Origin: an uncultured Actinomycetes bacterium
GTDB taxonomy: Bacteria > Actinomycetota > Acidimicrobiia > Acidimicrobiales > RAAP-2
Direction: 5' to 3'
DNA: 64,000 bases
Assembly (NCBI GenBank): GCA_903893745.1
Contig: CAITNF010000011.1
Span: forward strand, 16,408-80,407
Positions 8,543 through 18,016 of this stretch are shown piece after piece. The translations under genes were made by a program, and so were the position numbers. The notes beneath the pieces are model-generated. The model was not told the DNA's origin. It saw only the letters and a program-made list of their open reading frames with translations, and did not search any database. Each line of letters begins with the position of its first letter. The first letter of the stretch is position 1.

Positions 8543-9706
8543 CTAGTGCGGGGCGCTAAAAACTCGCTCAACGACCATGCCACCTGGTCGGTACGCGAGG
8601 TGCACCGCCCGAGGGGCGTTGAGCACGCAAAAGTCAGCGCGGGCGCCCACCGAGAGATGACCAATATCGTCGCGGCGTAACGCTTGTGCCCCGCCACAGG
8701 TGGCCGCCCACAGCGCTTCATCGAAAGTGGCACCCATCTCGCGCATGGCCAACATCAAAATGAGGGGCATGCTCGTCACGTAGGAACTTCCCGGATTGCA
8801 GTCGGTCGCGAGCGCCACGGTCACTCCCGCATCGAGAAAACGGCGCATCGACGGATACGGGGACTGGGTAAAGAATTCGGCACCGGGCAACAAGGTGGCC
8901 ACGGTGTTGGAGTTGCTTAACGCCTCCAGGTCCGCGTCATTCACGAAGGTGCAGTGATCGACGCTGGCCGCGTCGAGTTCGACCGCGAGTGCGACGCCCC
9001 CAGTATCGCCCAATTGATTACCGTGCAGTCGCAACTCAAGATCAGCGCGAAGCCCCGCTTCGAGCACGTGTCGAGCCTCGTCGACATCAAAGGCTCCACG
9101 GTCGCAGAACACGTCAATCCATCGAGCGTCGCGAGCACAGGCGTCGAGCATTGGCCCCGTCACTAATTCGAGGTACCTCCCTCGGTCGTTGACATACTCG
9201 GGAGCCAGACTGTGGGCCCCGAGAAAGGTCACTTCGTCACTGAACTCACGGGCCACACTCACCAGCCGGGCTTCGCCGTCAACGGTCAGATCGTAACCGG
9301 ACTTAATCTCCATGGTGGTCACGCCACTCGCTCGCAGCTCGCGCACACGGCGCAGCGTCGCTTCGTGCAGCACACCACGGTTGGCCTCGCGTGTCGCGGC
9401 TACGGTTCGACCAATTCCACCACCGTCGTACCGTTCGCCTCGCATTCGCGCTTCAAACTCGCTCGAGCGCTCACCGGCAAAAACAAGATGGGTGTGGCTA
9501 TCAACAAAACCGGGAATGACCGCTCCCCCGTCAGCGTCAAACTGCTCATCGGCGTCGGGCACCTGGTCGCCGGGACCGACCCAGAGCACGCGCTGGTCGT
9601 TAACGACCATGGCCGCGTTGCTCAGTCGGCCAAGCAGTGTTTCGTCACCCACCGTGGGATCGTTCGTAATGAGCTCACCGATGTTGACTATTGCGCGGGT
9701 GGTCAA
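8543..9706 (-). CDS. hutI: Imidazolonepropionase
   Basis: [42 protein letters not shown]; neighbours hutU/hutH. Confidence 0.95.
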   Translation of the reverse strand: MTTRAIVNIGELITNDPTVGDETLLGRLSNAAMVVNDQRVLWVGPGDQVPDADEQFDADGGAVIPGFVDSHTHLVFAGERSSEFEARMRGERYDGGGIGRTVAATREANRGVLHEATLRRVRELRASGVTTMEIKSGYDLTVDGEARLVSVAREFSDEVTFLGAHSLAPEYVNDRGRYLELVTGPMLDACARDARWIDVFCDRGAFDVDEARHVLEAGLRADLELRLHGNQLGDTGGVALAVELDAASVDHCTFVNDADLEALSNSNTVATLLPGAEFFTQSPYPSMRRFLDAGVTVALATDCNPGSSYVTSMPLILMLAMREMGATFDEALWAATCGGAQALRRDDIGHLSVGARADFCVLNAPRAVHLAYRPGGMVVERVFSAPH

Positions 9707-11364
9707 TGTTCGCTCTCGCGCATTGGAATCCGCACACCACGCTGGTCAGCGGTCGCTTCGGCAATCTCGTAACCGGCGTCAACGTGACGAATTACTCCCA
9801 TACCCGGGTCGTTGGTCAACACGCGGCGCAACTTCTCGCCCGCGAGCGCGGTACCGTCGGCCACGCAGACCTGTCCGGCGTGAATTGATCGTCCGATACC
9901 TACACCCCCGCCGTGGTGAATGGACACCCACGTCGCCCCCGACGCGGTATTGACGAGGGCGTTCAGCAGTGGCCAGTCGGCAATCGCGTCCGAGCCGTCA
10001 AGCATCGACTCCGTTTCGCGATAGGGCGACGCCACCGAACCGCTGTCGAGATGGTCGCGGCCAATCACGATGGGCGCGGCGACCTCGCCGCGGGCCACCA
10101 GATTGTTAAAGGCCTCACCAGCCTGGTCACGTTCGCCGTAACCGAGCCAGCAGATTCGAGCCGGTAGACCCTGAAACGCGACGCGTTCTTGAGCCTTCGT
10201 GATCCAGCGGTGCAGCTTGTCGTTATCGGGGAATAGCTCCAGCACGGCGCGATCGGTGCGCACAATGTCCTTGGGGTCACCCGAGAGTGCGGCCCAGCGA
10301 AACGGCCCCTTGCCTTCACAAAACAGCGGGCGAATGTAGGCCGGCACAAAACCAGGAAACTCAAACGCCCGCGAGTAGCCAGCGAGTGCCGCCTCGCCAC
10401 GAATGGAGTTGCCGTAGTCAAAGACCTCCGCGCCCTGATCCATAAAACCAACCATGGCCTCCACTTGCTTAGCCATGGACGCGCGGGCTCGGTCAGTGAA
10501 CTCTTCTGGTTTTTTCTCCGCGTAGTCGTGCCAATCGGCGAGGTCGATCCCCTCGGGCAGATAACTCAGGGGGTCGTGCGCCGAGGTTTGGTCAGTCACA
10601 ATATCGACTTCCACTCCACGTCGCAGTAGTTCCGCGAAGATGGTGGCGGCGTTGCCCAGCAGACCCACGCTGAGAGCCTGGCGACTTTTCTTCGCCGCGA
10701 GCACTCGCACGAGCGCGGCGTCGAGGTCATTGGTCCACTCATCGAGGTAGCGATGCTCGACGCGACGTTGCAGTCGCGTTGGATCAATATCAACACAGAG
10801 ACAGACTCCGTCATTCATGGTGACCGCTAGGGGTTGGGCTCCACCCATTCCTCCGGCGCCGCCGGTCAGCGTCAACGTGCCCGCCAGCGTGCCCCCGAAG
10901 CGCTTCTCCGCAACGGCGGCGAACGTCTCGTACGTTCCTTGCAGAATGCCTTGGGTTCCTATGTAGATCCATGATCCGGCCGTCATCTGGCCGTACATCG
11001 TGAGACCTAACGCCTCGAGACGGCGAAACTCGGGCCAGTTGGCCCAGTCGCCAACCAAATTCGAGTTCGCAATTAACACTCGTGGCGCCCATTCGTGAGT
11101 CTGAAACACACCAACCGGGCGACCCGACTGCACGAGCATCGTCTCGTCACCCTTCAAGGTTTTGAGTGTTCGCACCAGCGCGTCAAAGCTGCGCCAGTCC
11201 CGAGCCGCACGGCCCGTGCCGCCGTAAACCACGAGGTCGTCGGGGCGCTCAGCAACTTCGGGGTCAAGGTTGTTCTGCAGCATCCGCAAGGCGGCTTCTT
11301 GAGGCCAGCCAAGCGTCGATAACGTTGCCCCCCGGTCTGCTCGAACTGGTCGCGAACCTTCCAT
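9703..11364 (-). CDS. hutU: Urocanate hydratase
   Basis: [59 protein letters not shown]. Start placed at ATG 11364 with upstream AAGGAG. Confidence 0.95.
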   Translation of the reverse strand: MEGSRPVRADRGATLSTLGWPQEAALRMLQNNLDPEVAERPDDLVVYGGTGRAARDWRSFDALVRTLKTLKGDETMLVQSGRPVGVFQTHEWAPRVLIANSNLVGDWANWPEFRRLEALGLTMYGQMTAGSWIYIGTQGILQGTYETFAAVAEKRFGGTLAGTLTLTGGAGGMGGAQPLAVTMNDGVCLCVDIDPTRLQRRVEHRYLDEWTNDLDAALVRVLAAKKSRQALSVGLLGNAATIFAELLRRGVEVDIVTDQTSAHDPLSYLPEGIDLADWHDYAEKKPEEFTDRARASMAKQVEAMVGFMDQGAEVFDYGNSIRGEAALAGYSRAFEFPGFVPAYIRPLFCEGKGPFRWAALSGDPKDIVRTDRAVLELFPDNDKLHRWITKAQERVAFQGLPARICWLGYGERDQAGEAFNNLVARGEVAAPIVIGRDHLDSGSVASPYRETESMLDGSDAIADWPLLNALVNTASGATWVSIHHGGGVGIGRSIHAGQVCVADGTALAGEKLRRVLTNDPGMGVIRHVDAGYEIAEATADQRGVRIPMRESEH

Positions 11365-11374
11365 ATCCGTCTCC

Positions 11375-12910
11375 TTAGAACTGATCCAGCGTGACGAAGC
11401 GTGCCACGACGTCGACGAGCGCCCCGCTTCGCACGAGTGCACCCACGGCGGCAATTTCTGGCGCAAGCCAGCGGTCGTGGCCCGGTCCTCCGCTATGGGC
11501 GTTAATGAGATCACTCGCCGCACCGGTTGCCGGTGACGCAGTGAGGGGCGCTCGTAGTGCCAGCGCTCGCGAGCCCGCCAACAGTTCAATGGCCAGCACG
11601 TCCGCGAAGGCGTCAAGGGATCGACGAAGCTTTCGTGCGGCGTGCCAACCCATCGAGACGTGATCTTCTTGCATTCCCGATGAGGGTATTGAGTCAACAC
11701 TGGCGGGACTCGCCAGTCGCTTCATCTCACTCACGAGAGCGGCTTGTGAATACTGAGCAATCATCAGACCAGAGTCCACTCCCGCCTGGTGAGCCAGGAA
11801 CGGTGGGAGACCAAAACTACGATCAACGTCCAGCATTCGGTCGGTGCGCCGCTCGGACATTGAGGCGACGTCGGCGATTGCAATCGCGAGAAAGTCGAGC
11901 ACGTAGCCCACTGGTGCGCCATGAAAATTACCGTTTGATACCAGTGAGCCGTCACTCAGCACCGAGGGATTGTCAATAGCCGCACCGAGTTCGATCTCCG
12001 CGATTCGCGTAGCGTGACTCAAGGTGTCGCGAGCCGCCCCGTGCACCTGAGGGGCGCAGCGCAGGGAATAGGCGTCTTGAACCTGAGTCGAGTCCTCCAC
12101 GTGGGACTGCACGATCACCGAATTCTCTAAGAGCGCGGCTAAATTCGCGGCGCTCGTGCGCTGACCGGGGTGAGGGCGAAGTGCGTGGATTTCACTTAAG
12201 AAAACGCGGTCAGTGCCGCGCAGGGCTTGAATTGAAATTGCCGCGGCCAAGTCGGCAATCTGCAGTAGCTGTTCGGCATCACTGATCGCCATAATGAGCT
12301 GGCCGAGCATGCCGTCCGTTCCATTAATAAGTGCCAGGCCCTCCTTTTCGGCCAGCACCACTGGTTCTAATCCGGCGGCGGCCAGGGCCTGAGTGGCCAT
12401 CATGCGCGCACCGCCAGCGTCGCGTACGTCACCTTCGCCCATGAGCGCGAGCGCCACGTGCGCCAACGGAGCCAAGTCTCCGGAGCAGCCGAGTGACCCA
12501 AATTCGTGCACGACCGGGGTAATGGCGGCGTTGAGGAGTGCGGCGTACGCCTGCGCGGTAGATGCACGAACCCCCGATACGCCACTGCAGAGATTCGTCA
12601 AGCGCGACACCATCATCGCTCGAACGACTTCACCCTCTACTTCGTTGCCCACACCGGCCGCGTGCGAACGAATGAGCGAACGTTGTAAATCACGCCGTTG
12701 GTCGGGCGATATAAACGTCGTGGCGAGCGATCCAAATCCGGTAGAGAGACCGTAAACCGGCGTACCACTTTCCACCAAGGCGTCAATGGCTCGACGCTGT
12801 CGCTCTAGACGTTCGAGTACTGCCGAGCTCAGGCGGACCGGCTCGAATTCTCGGGCCACGGCCAGTACTTGACCACGCGTCAGCGGCTCGAGACCTATTT
12901 CGATGGTCAT
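11375..12910 (-). CDS. hutH: Histidine ammonia-lyase
   Basis: [28 protein letters not shown] (MIO region), EDHVSMG. Confidence 0.95.
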   Translation of the reverse strand: MTIEIGLEPLTRGQVLAVAREFEPVRLSSAVLERLERQRRAIDALVESGTPVYGLSTGFGSLATTFISPDQRRDLQRSLIRSHAAGVGNEVEGEVVRAMMVSRLTNLCSGVSGVRASTAQAYAALLNAAITPVVHEFGSLGCSGDLAPLAHVALALMGEGDVRDAGGARMMATQALAAAGLEPVVLAEKEGLALINGTDGMLGQLIMAISDAEQLLQIADLAAAISIQALRGTDRVFLSEIHALRPHPGQRTSAANLAALLENSVIVQSHVEDSTQVQDAYSLRCAPQVHGAARDTLSHATRIAEIELGAAIDNPSVLSDGSLVSNGNFHGAPVGYVLDFLAIAIADVASMSERRTDRMLDVDRSFGLPPFLAHQAGVDSGLMIAQYSQAALVSEMKRLASPASVDSIPSSGMQEDHVSMGWHAARKLRRSLDAFADVLAIELLAGSRALALRAPLTASPATGAASDLINAHSGGPGHDRWLAPEIAAVGALVRSGALVDVVARFVTLDQF

Positions 12911-13833
12911 CTACTTCTCCTTCTCACGCCCGCAAGTACTTCGAGTACTAGAAGCGCCGCTAAGCGGACGGTTCGTTGATCAGCGCTATCACGCTCAACG
13001 TCGATTTCGGTTATATCAATCGTGTCGACCCGCGGGTCCGACGCCAGGTATCGGGCCGCCTGTCGTAGCTCGTCAGCGCTTAGCCCCCCAGGGGCGGCGG
13101 CCGGACAACCCGGTACGACCGATAGATCAGCCACGTCCATGTCAATGTCAACATAGATACGTCGTCCACCTTCTCCCGCAACGTCCAGGGCTTGAGCCAG
13201 GACGCTGTCAAGAGAACGCGCGCGAAGATCTGAGCGAGACAGCACCGTTATTCCAGCGTCACGAGCCCTCGCCGCGTACATGGCGGAGTTCGAAAAATCA
13301 GCAATACCAACCTGCACCACGTGTGCCCCGTCAAGTCCCGCATCGAGAAGTTGGCGCACCGGCGATCCGTTCGATTCCCCGTCTCGTAAGTCGTGGTGCG
13401 CATCGAGCGTGATTAAGCCAAAGTTGCTGAAGTCACCGTTCGCCAAACCAGCGAGGGTGAGCCAGGTCGCGGCGTTGTCGCCACCGAGAATGATTCGTGC
13501 GTCGAGTGAACTATCAAATTTCGCGACAGCTTCATGGACTCGTTCGCGTCCGCCCAGACCATTGGGATCAAAGACATCGCCGTAGTCAATCAGCGCGACC
13601 TCGCGGGCTAAATCAACGCCATCCCCGTATGACCAGGTTGAATAGCGTTCGAGTGCTTCGCGAATGGCTGAAGGAGTGCTGTGCCACGAACGAGGAGTCA
13701 GCGACGACGAATACGTCGACACGCCGAGTAACCCAACATTACGCAGTCCCACTACTGGAGCCGGTGTTATGAGCGAGGCCGCTGAAGGCCACAGAGAATC
13801 GTGCGTTGGTACCACATGGCCCATGCTACGCAC
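12907..13833 (-). CDS. hutG: Formimidoylglutamase-like ureohydrolase (HutG/arginase fold)
   Basis: GGDNAATW, LDAHHDLRDGE, YVDIDMDVADLSVVPGCPAAAPGG; first gene of the hut operon. Confidence 0.8.
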   Translation of the reverse strand: MRSMGHVVPTHDSLWPSAASLITPAPVVGLRNVGLLGVSTYSSSLTPRSWHSTPSAIREALERYSTWSYGDGVDLAREVALIDYGDVFDPNGLGGRERVHEAVAKFDSSLDARIILGGDNAATWLTLAGLANGDFSNFGLITLDAHHDLRDGESNGSPVRQLLDAGLDGAHVVQVGIADFSNSAMYAARARDAGITVLSRSDLRARSLDSVLAQALDVAGEGGRRIYVDIDMDVADLSVVPGCPAAAPGGLSADELRQAARYLASDPRVDTIDITEIDVERDSADQRTVRLAALLVLEVLAGVRRRSR

Positions 13834-13993
13834 AGCCCCAGGGAGCTAGAGGAAGACTCTTTTCGACGGTATCAACGTTGGTCGAACGAGAGTCGCCTAC
13901 CTCACTGCTCGTTTATCACCGTCTGGCCCCTAGGGCGCACTAAAGCACGCTGGGCAAAGTTGACTCGCGAAGAGAAGAAAGCGACGCCTGGCA

Positions 13994-15532
13994 CTAACGG
14001 GTGACGGTACGAACGCCGCCATCAGTCGGAACATCCACACTCGGCTCGATAAACGTCGGAACCTCTGTAGCCGCCAATTCGTGGTGAAGATCGTCGACGT
14101 AGACCGGCGAAGGGGTCGCCACGTATTCACCTTCAGCTGTTCGAGAGACGACGTTAGCGGTCTTACGCTTACCGCCACCCTTGAGCAACTGAATTTCCTT
14201 GGCAATCTTGTAGGTGATGGGGTACGCAATAAAGGGAGAAAGCACTACGAGTATTCGCATCGCCCACAGCACCGAATTGAGCGAGAGGTGAAAGAAGTTT
14301 GCAATAACGTCAGTCGAACTCGCAATAAACAGCATCAAGAGATTGGCCAGCAGGGCCACCCCAGCCGCCGTACGCTTCGGGCGATTACTTGGTCGATCAA
14401 GTAGATGATGCATTGCGTGGTCTTTGGTGAACTTGCGCTCTAGCGCTGGCCAGGCAAACGCCAAGTTGAATACCAATCCCGGGAACAACACTGCCGGGAT
14501 GGTCACCTCGAGTGGAATCGTGTAGCCAAAACCATGGAACGACCACGCAGGGAACACACGTAGTGCCCCGTCAAGGAAGCCCATGTACCAGTCCGGCTGC
14601 ACGGCGTAGGAGATACGAGCCGCGTCGTAGGGGCCAAACTGCCAAATGGGGTTGATCTGAGCAAAGGCGCCAAGCAGTGCGGTGACGCCCGCCACGATAA
14701 GGAGAAAGCCCGTGGTCTTGGCCATGAAGACGGGATACATGGGTGAACCCACGACGTTCTTTTCTGTTCGTCCCTCACCCGGAAACTGCGTGTGCTTTTG
14801 GCGAACGAGCAAAATTAGGTGGAAGGTCACGAGCCCCACGATGATGGCGGGAACTAGTAGGACGTGCAGCATGAAGAATCTCGGAATGATGGCGGTACCC
14901 GGAAAGTTCCCACCAAAAACCAAGAAGCCGAGGTAGGTACCCACCAACGGAATCGACAAGATGATTGAGTAGGCAATTCGGATACCCGTACCCGAGACCA
15001 AGTCGTCGGGCAGTGAGTAGCCCAAGAAACCGTTCACGATAGCCAAGATCAAGAGCGTGGTGCCAATTGTCCAGTTCAGTTCACGCGGCTTTCGAAATGC
15101 CCCCGTGAAGAAGACTCGGGCCATGTGCACAACAATGGCACCAACAAAAATGTCGCAGGCCCAGTGGTGCATCTGACGCATCAGTAGCCCCGCGCGAACG
15201 GCGAAGGAAAGGTCGACGGACGAGGCAAACGCCTCGGTGACTCGTTGACCGTCGAGAGGCAAGTAGGCGCCGTGGTACGTCACGATGGCTTGGCTGGGGA
15301 TGTAGTACAGCGTCAGAAAGATACCGGTCGCGAGCAATACGACAAACGAGTACAACGCAATTTCGCCGAGCATAAATGACCAGTGGTCGGGGAAAATCTT
15401 GTCAAGGAATGACCGACCACCCTTGGCGACGCCGAGGCGATCATCGAGTTCGCCCAGTACTTTGCCGACCGTGCCGTATGGCCCCATCGCCTGCTTCTTA
15501 GCCCGAGCGGTATTTACAACTTCAGTACTCAT
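13994..15532 (-). CDS. qcrB: Cytochrome bc1 complex cytochrome b subunit
   Basis: FPDHWSFMLGEIALYSFVVLLATGIFLTLYY, MRQMHHWACDIFVGAIVVHMARVFFTGAFRKPRELNW. Confidence 0.95.
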   Translation of the reverse strand: MSTEVVNTARAKKQAMGPYGTVGKVLGELDDRLGVAKGGRSFLDKIFPDHWSFMLGEIALYSFVVLLATGIFLTLYYIPSQAIVTYHGAYLPLDGQRVTEAFASSVDLSFAVRAGLLMRQMHHWACDIFVGAIVVHMARVFFTGAFRKPRELNWTIGTTLLILAIVNGFLGYSLPDDLVSGTGIRIAYSIILSIPLVGTYLGFLVFGGNFPGTAIIPRFFMLHVLLVPAIIVGLVTFHLILLVRQKHTQFPGEGRTEKNVVGSPMYPVFMAKTTGFLLIVAGVTALLGAFAQINPIWQFGPYDAARISYAVQPDWYMGFLDGALRVFPAWSFHGFGYTIPLEVTIPAVLFPGLVFNLAFAWPALERKFTKDHAMHHLLDRPSNRPKRTAAGVALLANLLMLFIASSTDVIANFFHLSLNSVLWAMRILVVLSPFIAYPITYKIAKEIQLLKGGGKRKTANVVSRTAEGEYVATPSPVYVDDLHHELAATEVPTFIEPSVDVPTDGGVRTVTR

Positions 15533-16467
15533 GAACGCTCCCAGAATCCAGGTCCAACGGGTTCGTGATAGTCGCTCTGTGACCGCAAGAAACCGTCGGC
15601 ATCAATGTACAACGGCAGCTGCGGCAGTGGTCGCGGCGCAGGTCCAAAGTTAGGCAGGGCCCCGTTGTGCACGTCGAACGACGACTGGTGACACGGACAG
15701 ACGAGAAGTTGCAACTGTTGTTCGTACAGACCTACCGGACAGCCCAGGTGCGTGCACAACTTTGAGTACGCGACGTAGCCGTTGGGTGCCCAGGACTCGC
15801 GCCCCTTCTTTGTCGTAAAGCTCTCATTCGAGACTCGGATCAAAACCGTCTGGTCAACAGCCTGTCCGCGGTCAGTATCTTGTGTCCCTTCGGGAAACAC
15901 CGTCAGGATTGAGCCAATTGCCAAGTCACCAACTTGCACGCGACGTCCAGTGATGTCCACCGCGAATGATCCTGCACGCCAGTCCGTGTGAAAGAGTGTG
16001 CCCTTCGGTAAAGGACCAAGGCTTCGTAGTAACGGGAATACTGCGACGACGCCAAAGATGCCCAGGCCACTACCGAGTAGTCCCCCCAGCACCTTGCGTC
16101 GTTTGATGACGCCACCACCGCGCTCAACAATCGCCGCGGCGAAAGCATTGCGATCATCGTCGGTATTCGCCAGCACGTGTCGCTCTTCGACGAAGGGGCC
16201 GCGCGGCATTAAGTACTTACCCCACGCGACTAGACCAATTCCCAAGAACGAGAGTCCAAGGCCCATGGTGGCACCCAGCGCCCACGGTGCGGCATCTACC
16301 CAGTAGCAGGCACCGAATCCGGCGACGCTCGCAATACCGGCGAGAAACGTCACCGCAATCACTCGTTCGACTAATTGAGGGTTGCGTGCGGCGGGCTGTA
16401 GGTGCGGATCGTTCTCAGTGAGGCCGTGCAGCGAGACTGGCGTTCGGTGCTCGTGTATCTCGCTCAC
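15529..16467 (-). CDS. qcrA: Cytochrome bc1 complex Rieske iron-sulfur subunit
   Basis: CTHLGCPVGLYEQQLQLLVCPCHQSSFD. Confidence 0.95.
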   Translation of the reverse strand: MSEIHEHRTPVSLHGLTENDPHLQPAARNPQLVERVIAVTFLAGIASVAGFGACYWVDAAPWALGATMGLGLSFLGIGLVAWGKYLMPRGPFVEERHVLANTDDDRNAFAAAIVERGGGVIKRRKVLGGLLGSGLGIFGVVAVFPLLRSLGPLPKGTLFHTDWRAGSFAVDITGRRVQVGDLAIGSILTVFPEGTQDTDRGQAVDQTVLIRVSNESFTTKKGRESWAPNGYVAYSKLCTHLGCPVGLYEQQLQLLVCPCHQSSFDVHNGALPNFGPAPRPLPQLPLYIDADGFLRSQSDYHEPVGPGFWERS

Positions 16468-17354
16468 TGTCGCTCACCTACCCAAAATCCGACGAGCGCA
16501 AGTAGTCCAACGCCAAGGGCCAAACCAATAAAACCTTCCGCCACTGGGCCGAGACCACCGAGGCCAAGACCACCGGGATTCTGCGGGTGCTCAATCTTGG
16601 TCGTCACGAACTTCACGATGTCACGTACTTGGTAGTCGCTGAGGTTACCGGTGAAGCGAGGCATATTTCCCGGCCCCGTGCGAATAGCTTCGGCGACCTG
16701 TGTCGCGGGAATATTACGTAGTGACGGCGCGTACGTTCCCAGAGCCAGCGCGTCGCCAGAGCCTTCAATCGTGTGGCAGGCCGCGCAGTTCAGCGCAAAG
16801 AGCGCCGCTCCATCGGCGACATTGCCACTGGTCAAATTGACTGAGGGCACACCGGGGTAGCTCGGCGACAGCGAATTAATCCACGCCGTTACCGCGAGCG
16901 CCTGATTATGGTTAAGTCGCGCGACGCGTCGAGCAGCCTGCACTGACCGAGGATTGGCGGCGGGCATTCGTCCAGACTCAATCCAAAAATCAATCGTTGC
17001 TGGTCCTAGCCCCACCAAGTTCGGATAGGCGCCCGACGTGCCATCAGCGGCGACTCCATCAGCCGCGTTGCCGTGGCACGATGCGCAGTTCTGCTGATAG
17101 AGCGCCTGCCCGAGTGCGGCCAACGCTGGTGACGGTGAGCTGTACATGATGGCGTCATTGCCGTAGCTCGTGATGCTGCCGGTGGTCGGGTCGACCGTAA
17201 CCTGCGACGAATTGGGAGTACCGGCATTTTTTCGGGTCGTCTGAAAAGGAGACTTGGTAGCGGCGTGCGCGCTGGACATAAACAGTACCAACGGACCCAT
17301 TGCGAAAAGTGCCACCAGCACCAGGGCGCTCGCTCGCTTAAAAGAAAGAGTCAT
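16464..17354 (-). CDS. qcrC: Cytochrome bc1 complex diheme cytochrome c subunit
   Basis: Two CXXCH motifs (CASCHG, CAACHT), N-terminal signal/TM, C-terminal TM. Confidence 0.93.
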   Translation of the reverse strand: MTLSFKRASALVLVALFAMGPLVLFMSSAHAATKSPFQTTRKNAGTPNSSQVTVDPTTGSITSYGNDAIMYSSPSPALAALGQALYQQNCASCHGNAADGVAADGTSGAYPNLVGLGPATIDFWIESGRMPAANPRSVQAARRVARLNHNQALAVTAWINSLSPSYPGVPSVNLTSGNVADGAALFALNCAACHTIEGSGDALALGTYAPSLRNIPATQVAEAIRTGPGNMPRFTGNLSDYQVRDIVKFVTTKIEHPQNPGGLGLGGLGPVAEGFIGLALGVGLLALVGFWVGERQ

Positions 17355-17362
17355 CGAACGAC

Positions 17363-17959
17363 CTACTTCAGCAAGAACAGAGCTGAGTAGAGCCCTATCC
17401 ACACCACGTCGACGAAGTGCCAGTAGTAACTGACACCTTGAAACGTTGATAACTCACCGGGGTCACCTTCGGTTCCTCGCATACGAAAGAGCACAAGGGC
17501 CATTGCCACGAGTCCGAGGAACACGTGTAGTCCATGAAGACCGGTGGTGATGAAGAAGACCGAACCGTAGGAGTTGGAGTACCAGCGGGTGGTGAGATTT
17601 ATCCACTCGTAGATCTGGTTTCCGACGAACACTGCGCCCATCACGATGGTGATAATGACCCAAACGCGCGCCTCTGCGCGACGACGGCGTTCAATGAGCC
17701 ATACAGCCCACTGCATCGTGCCCGACGACGCCACCAGAATTATCGTGAAGATACCCGACTGCAACACGTCAAGGTTCGTGCCGCGCGGCGGCCACGAAGC
17801 CAGGTGGGCTCGAATGGTAAATAATGCGGCGAAGAGTCCCGAGAAGAACATCAGCTCACTACCGAGCCAAATCATCACACCGATGGCCAGCATCGGCGGA
17901 CGATCGTGAACGATCTTCTCCGGCTTCGCCAGGCTATTGAGGGGAATCGCCTGACTCAC
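17363..17959 (-). CDS. ctaE: Cytochrome c oxidase subunit III
   Basis: MIWLGSELMFFSGLFAALF, GLHGLHVFLGLVAMA, YWHFVDVVWIGLYSALFL. GTG start 17959 after GAAAGG. Confidence 0.93.
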   Translation of the reverse strand: MSQAIPLNSLAKPEKIVHDRPPMLAIGVMIWLGSELMFFSGLFAALFTIRAHLASWPPRGTNLDVLQSGIFTIILVASSGTMQWAVWLIERRRRAEARVWVIITIVMGAVFVGNQIYEWINLTTRWYSNSYGSVFFITTGLHGLHVFLGLVAMALVLFRMRGTEGDPGELSTFQGVSYYWHFVDVVWIGLYSALFLLK

Positions 17960-18016
17960 GGCTACCTTTCTATCAAATCCCTCACACCCTATTGGTAACA
18001 ATCAGAAATTTGATCG

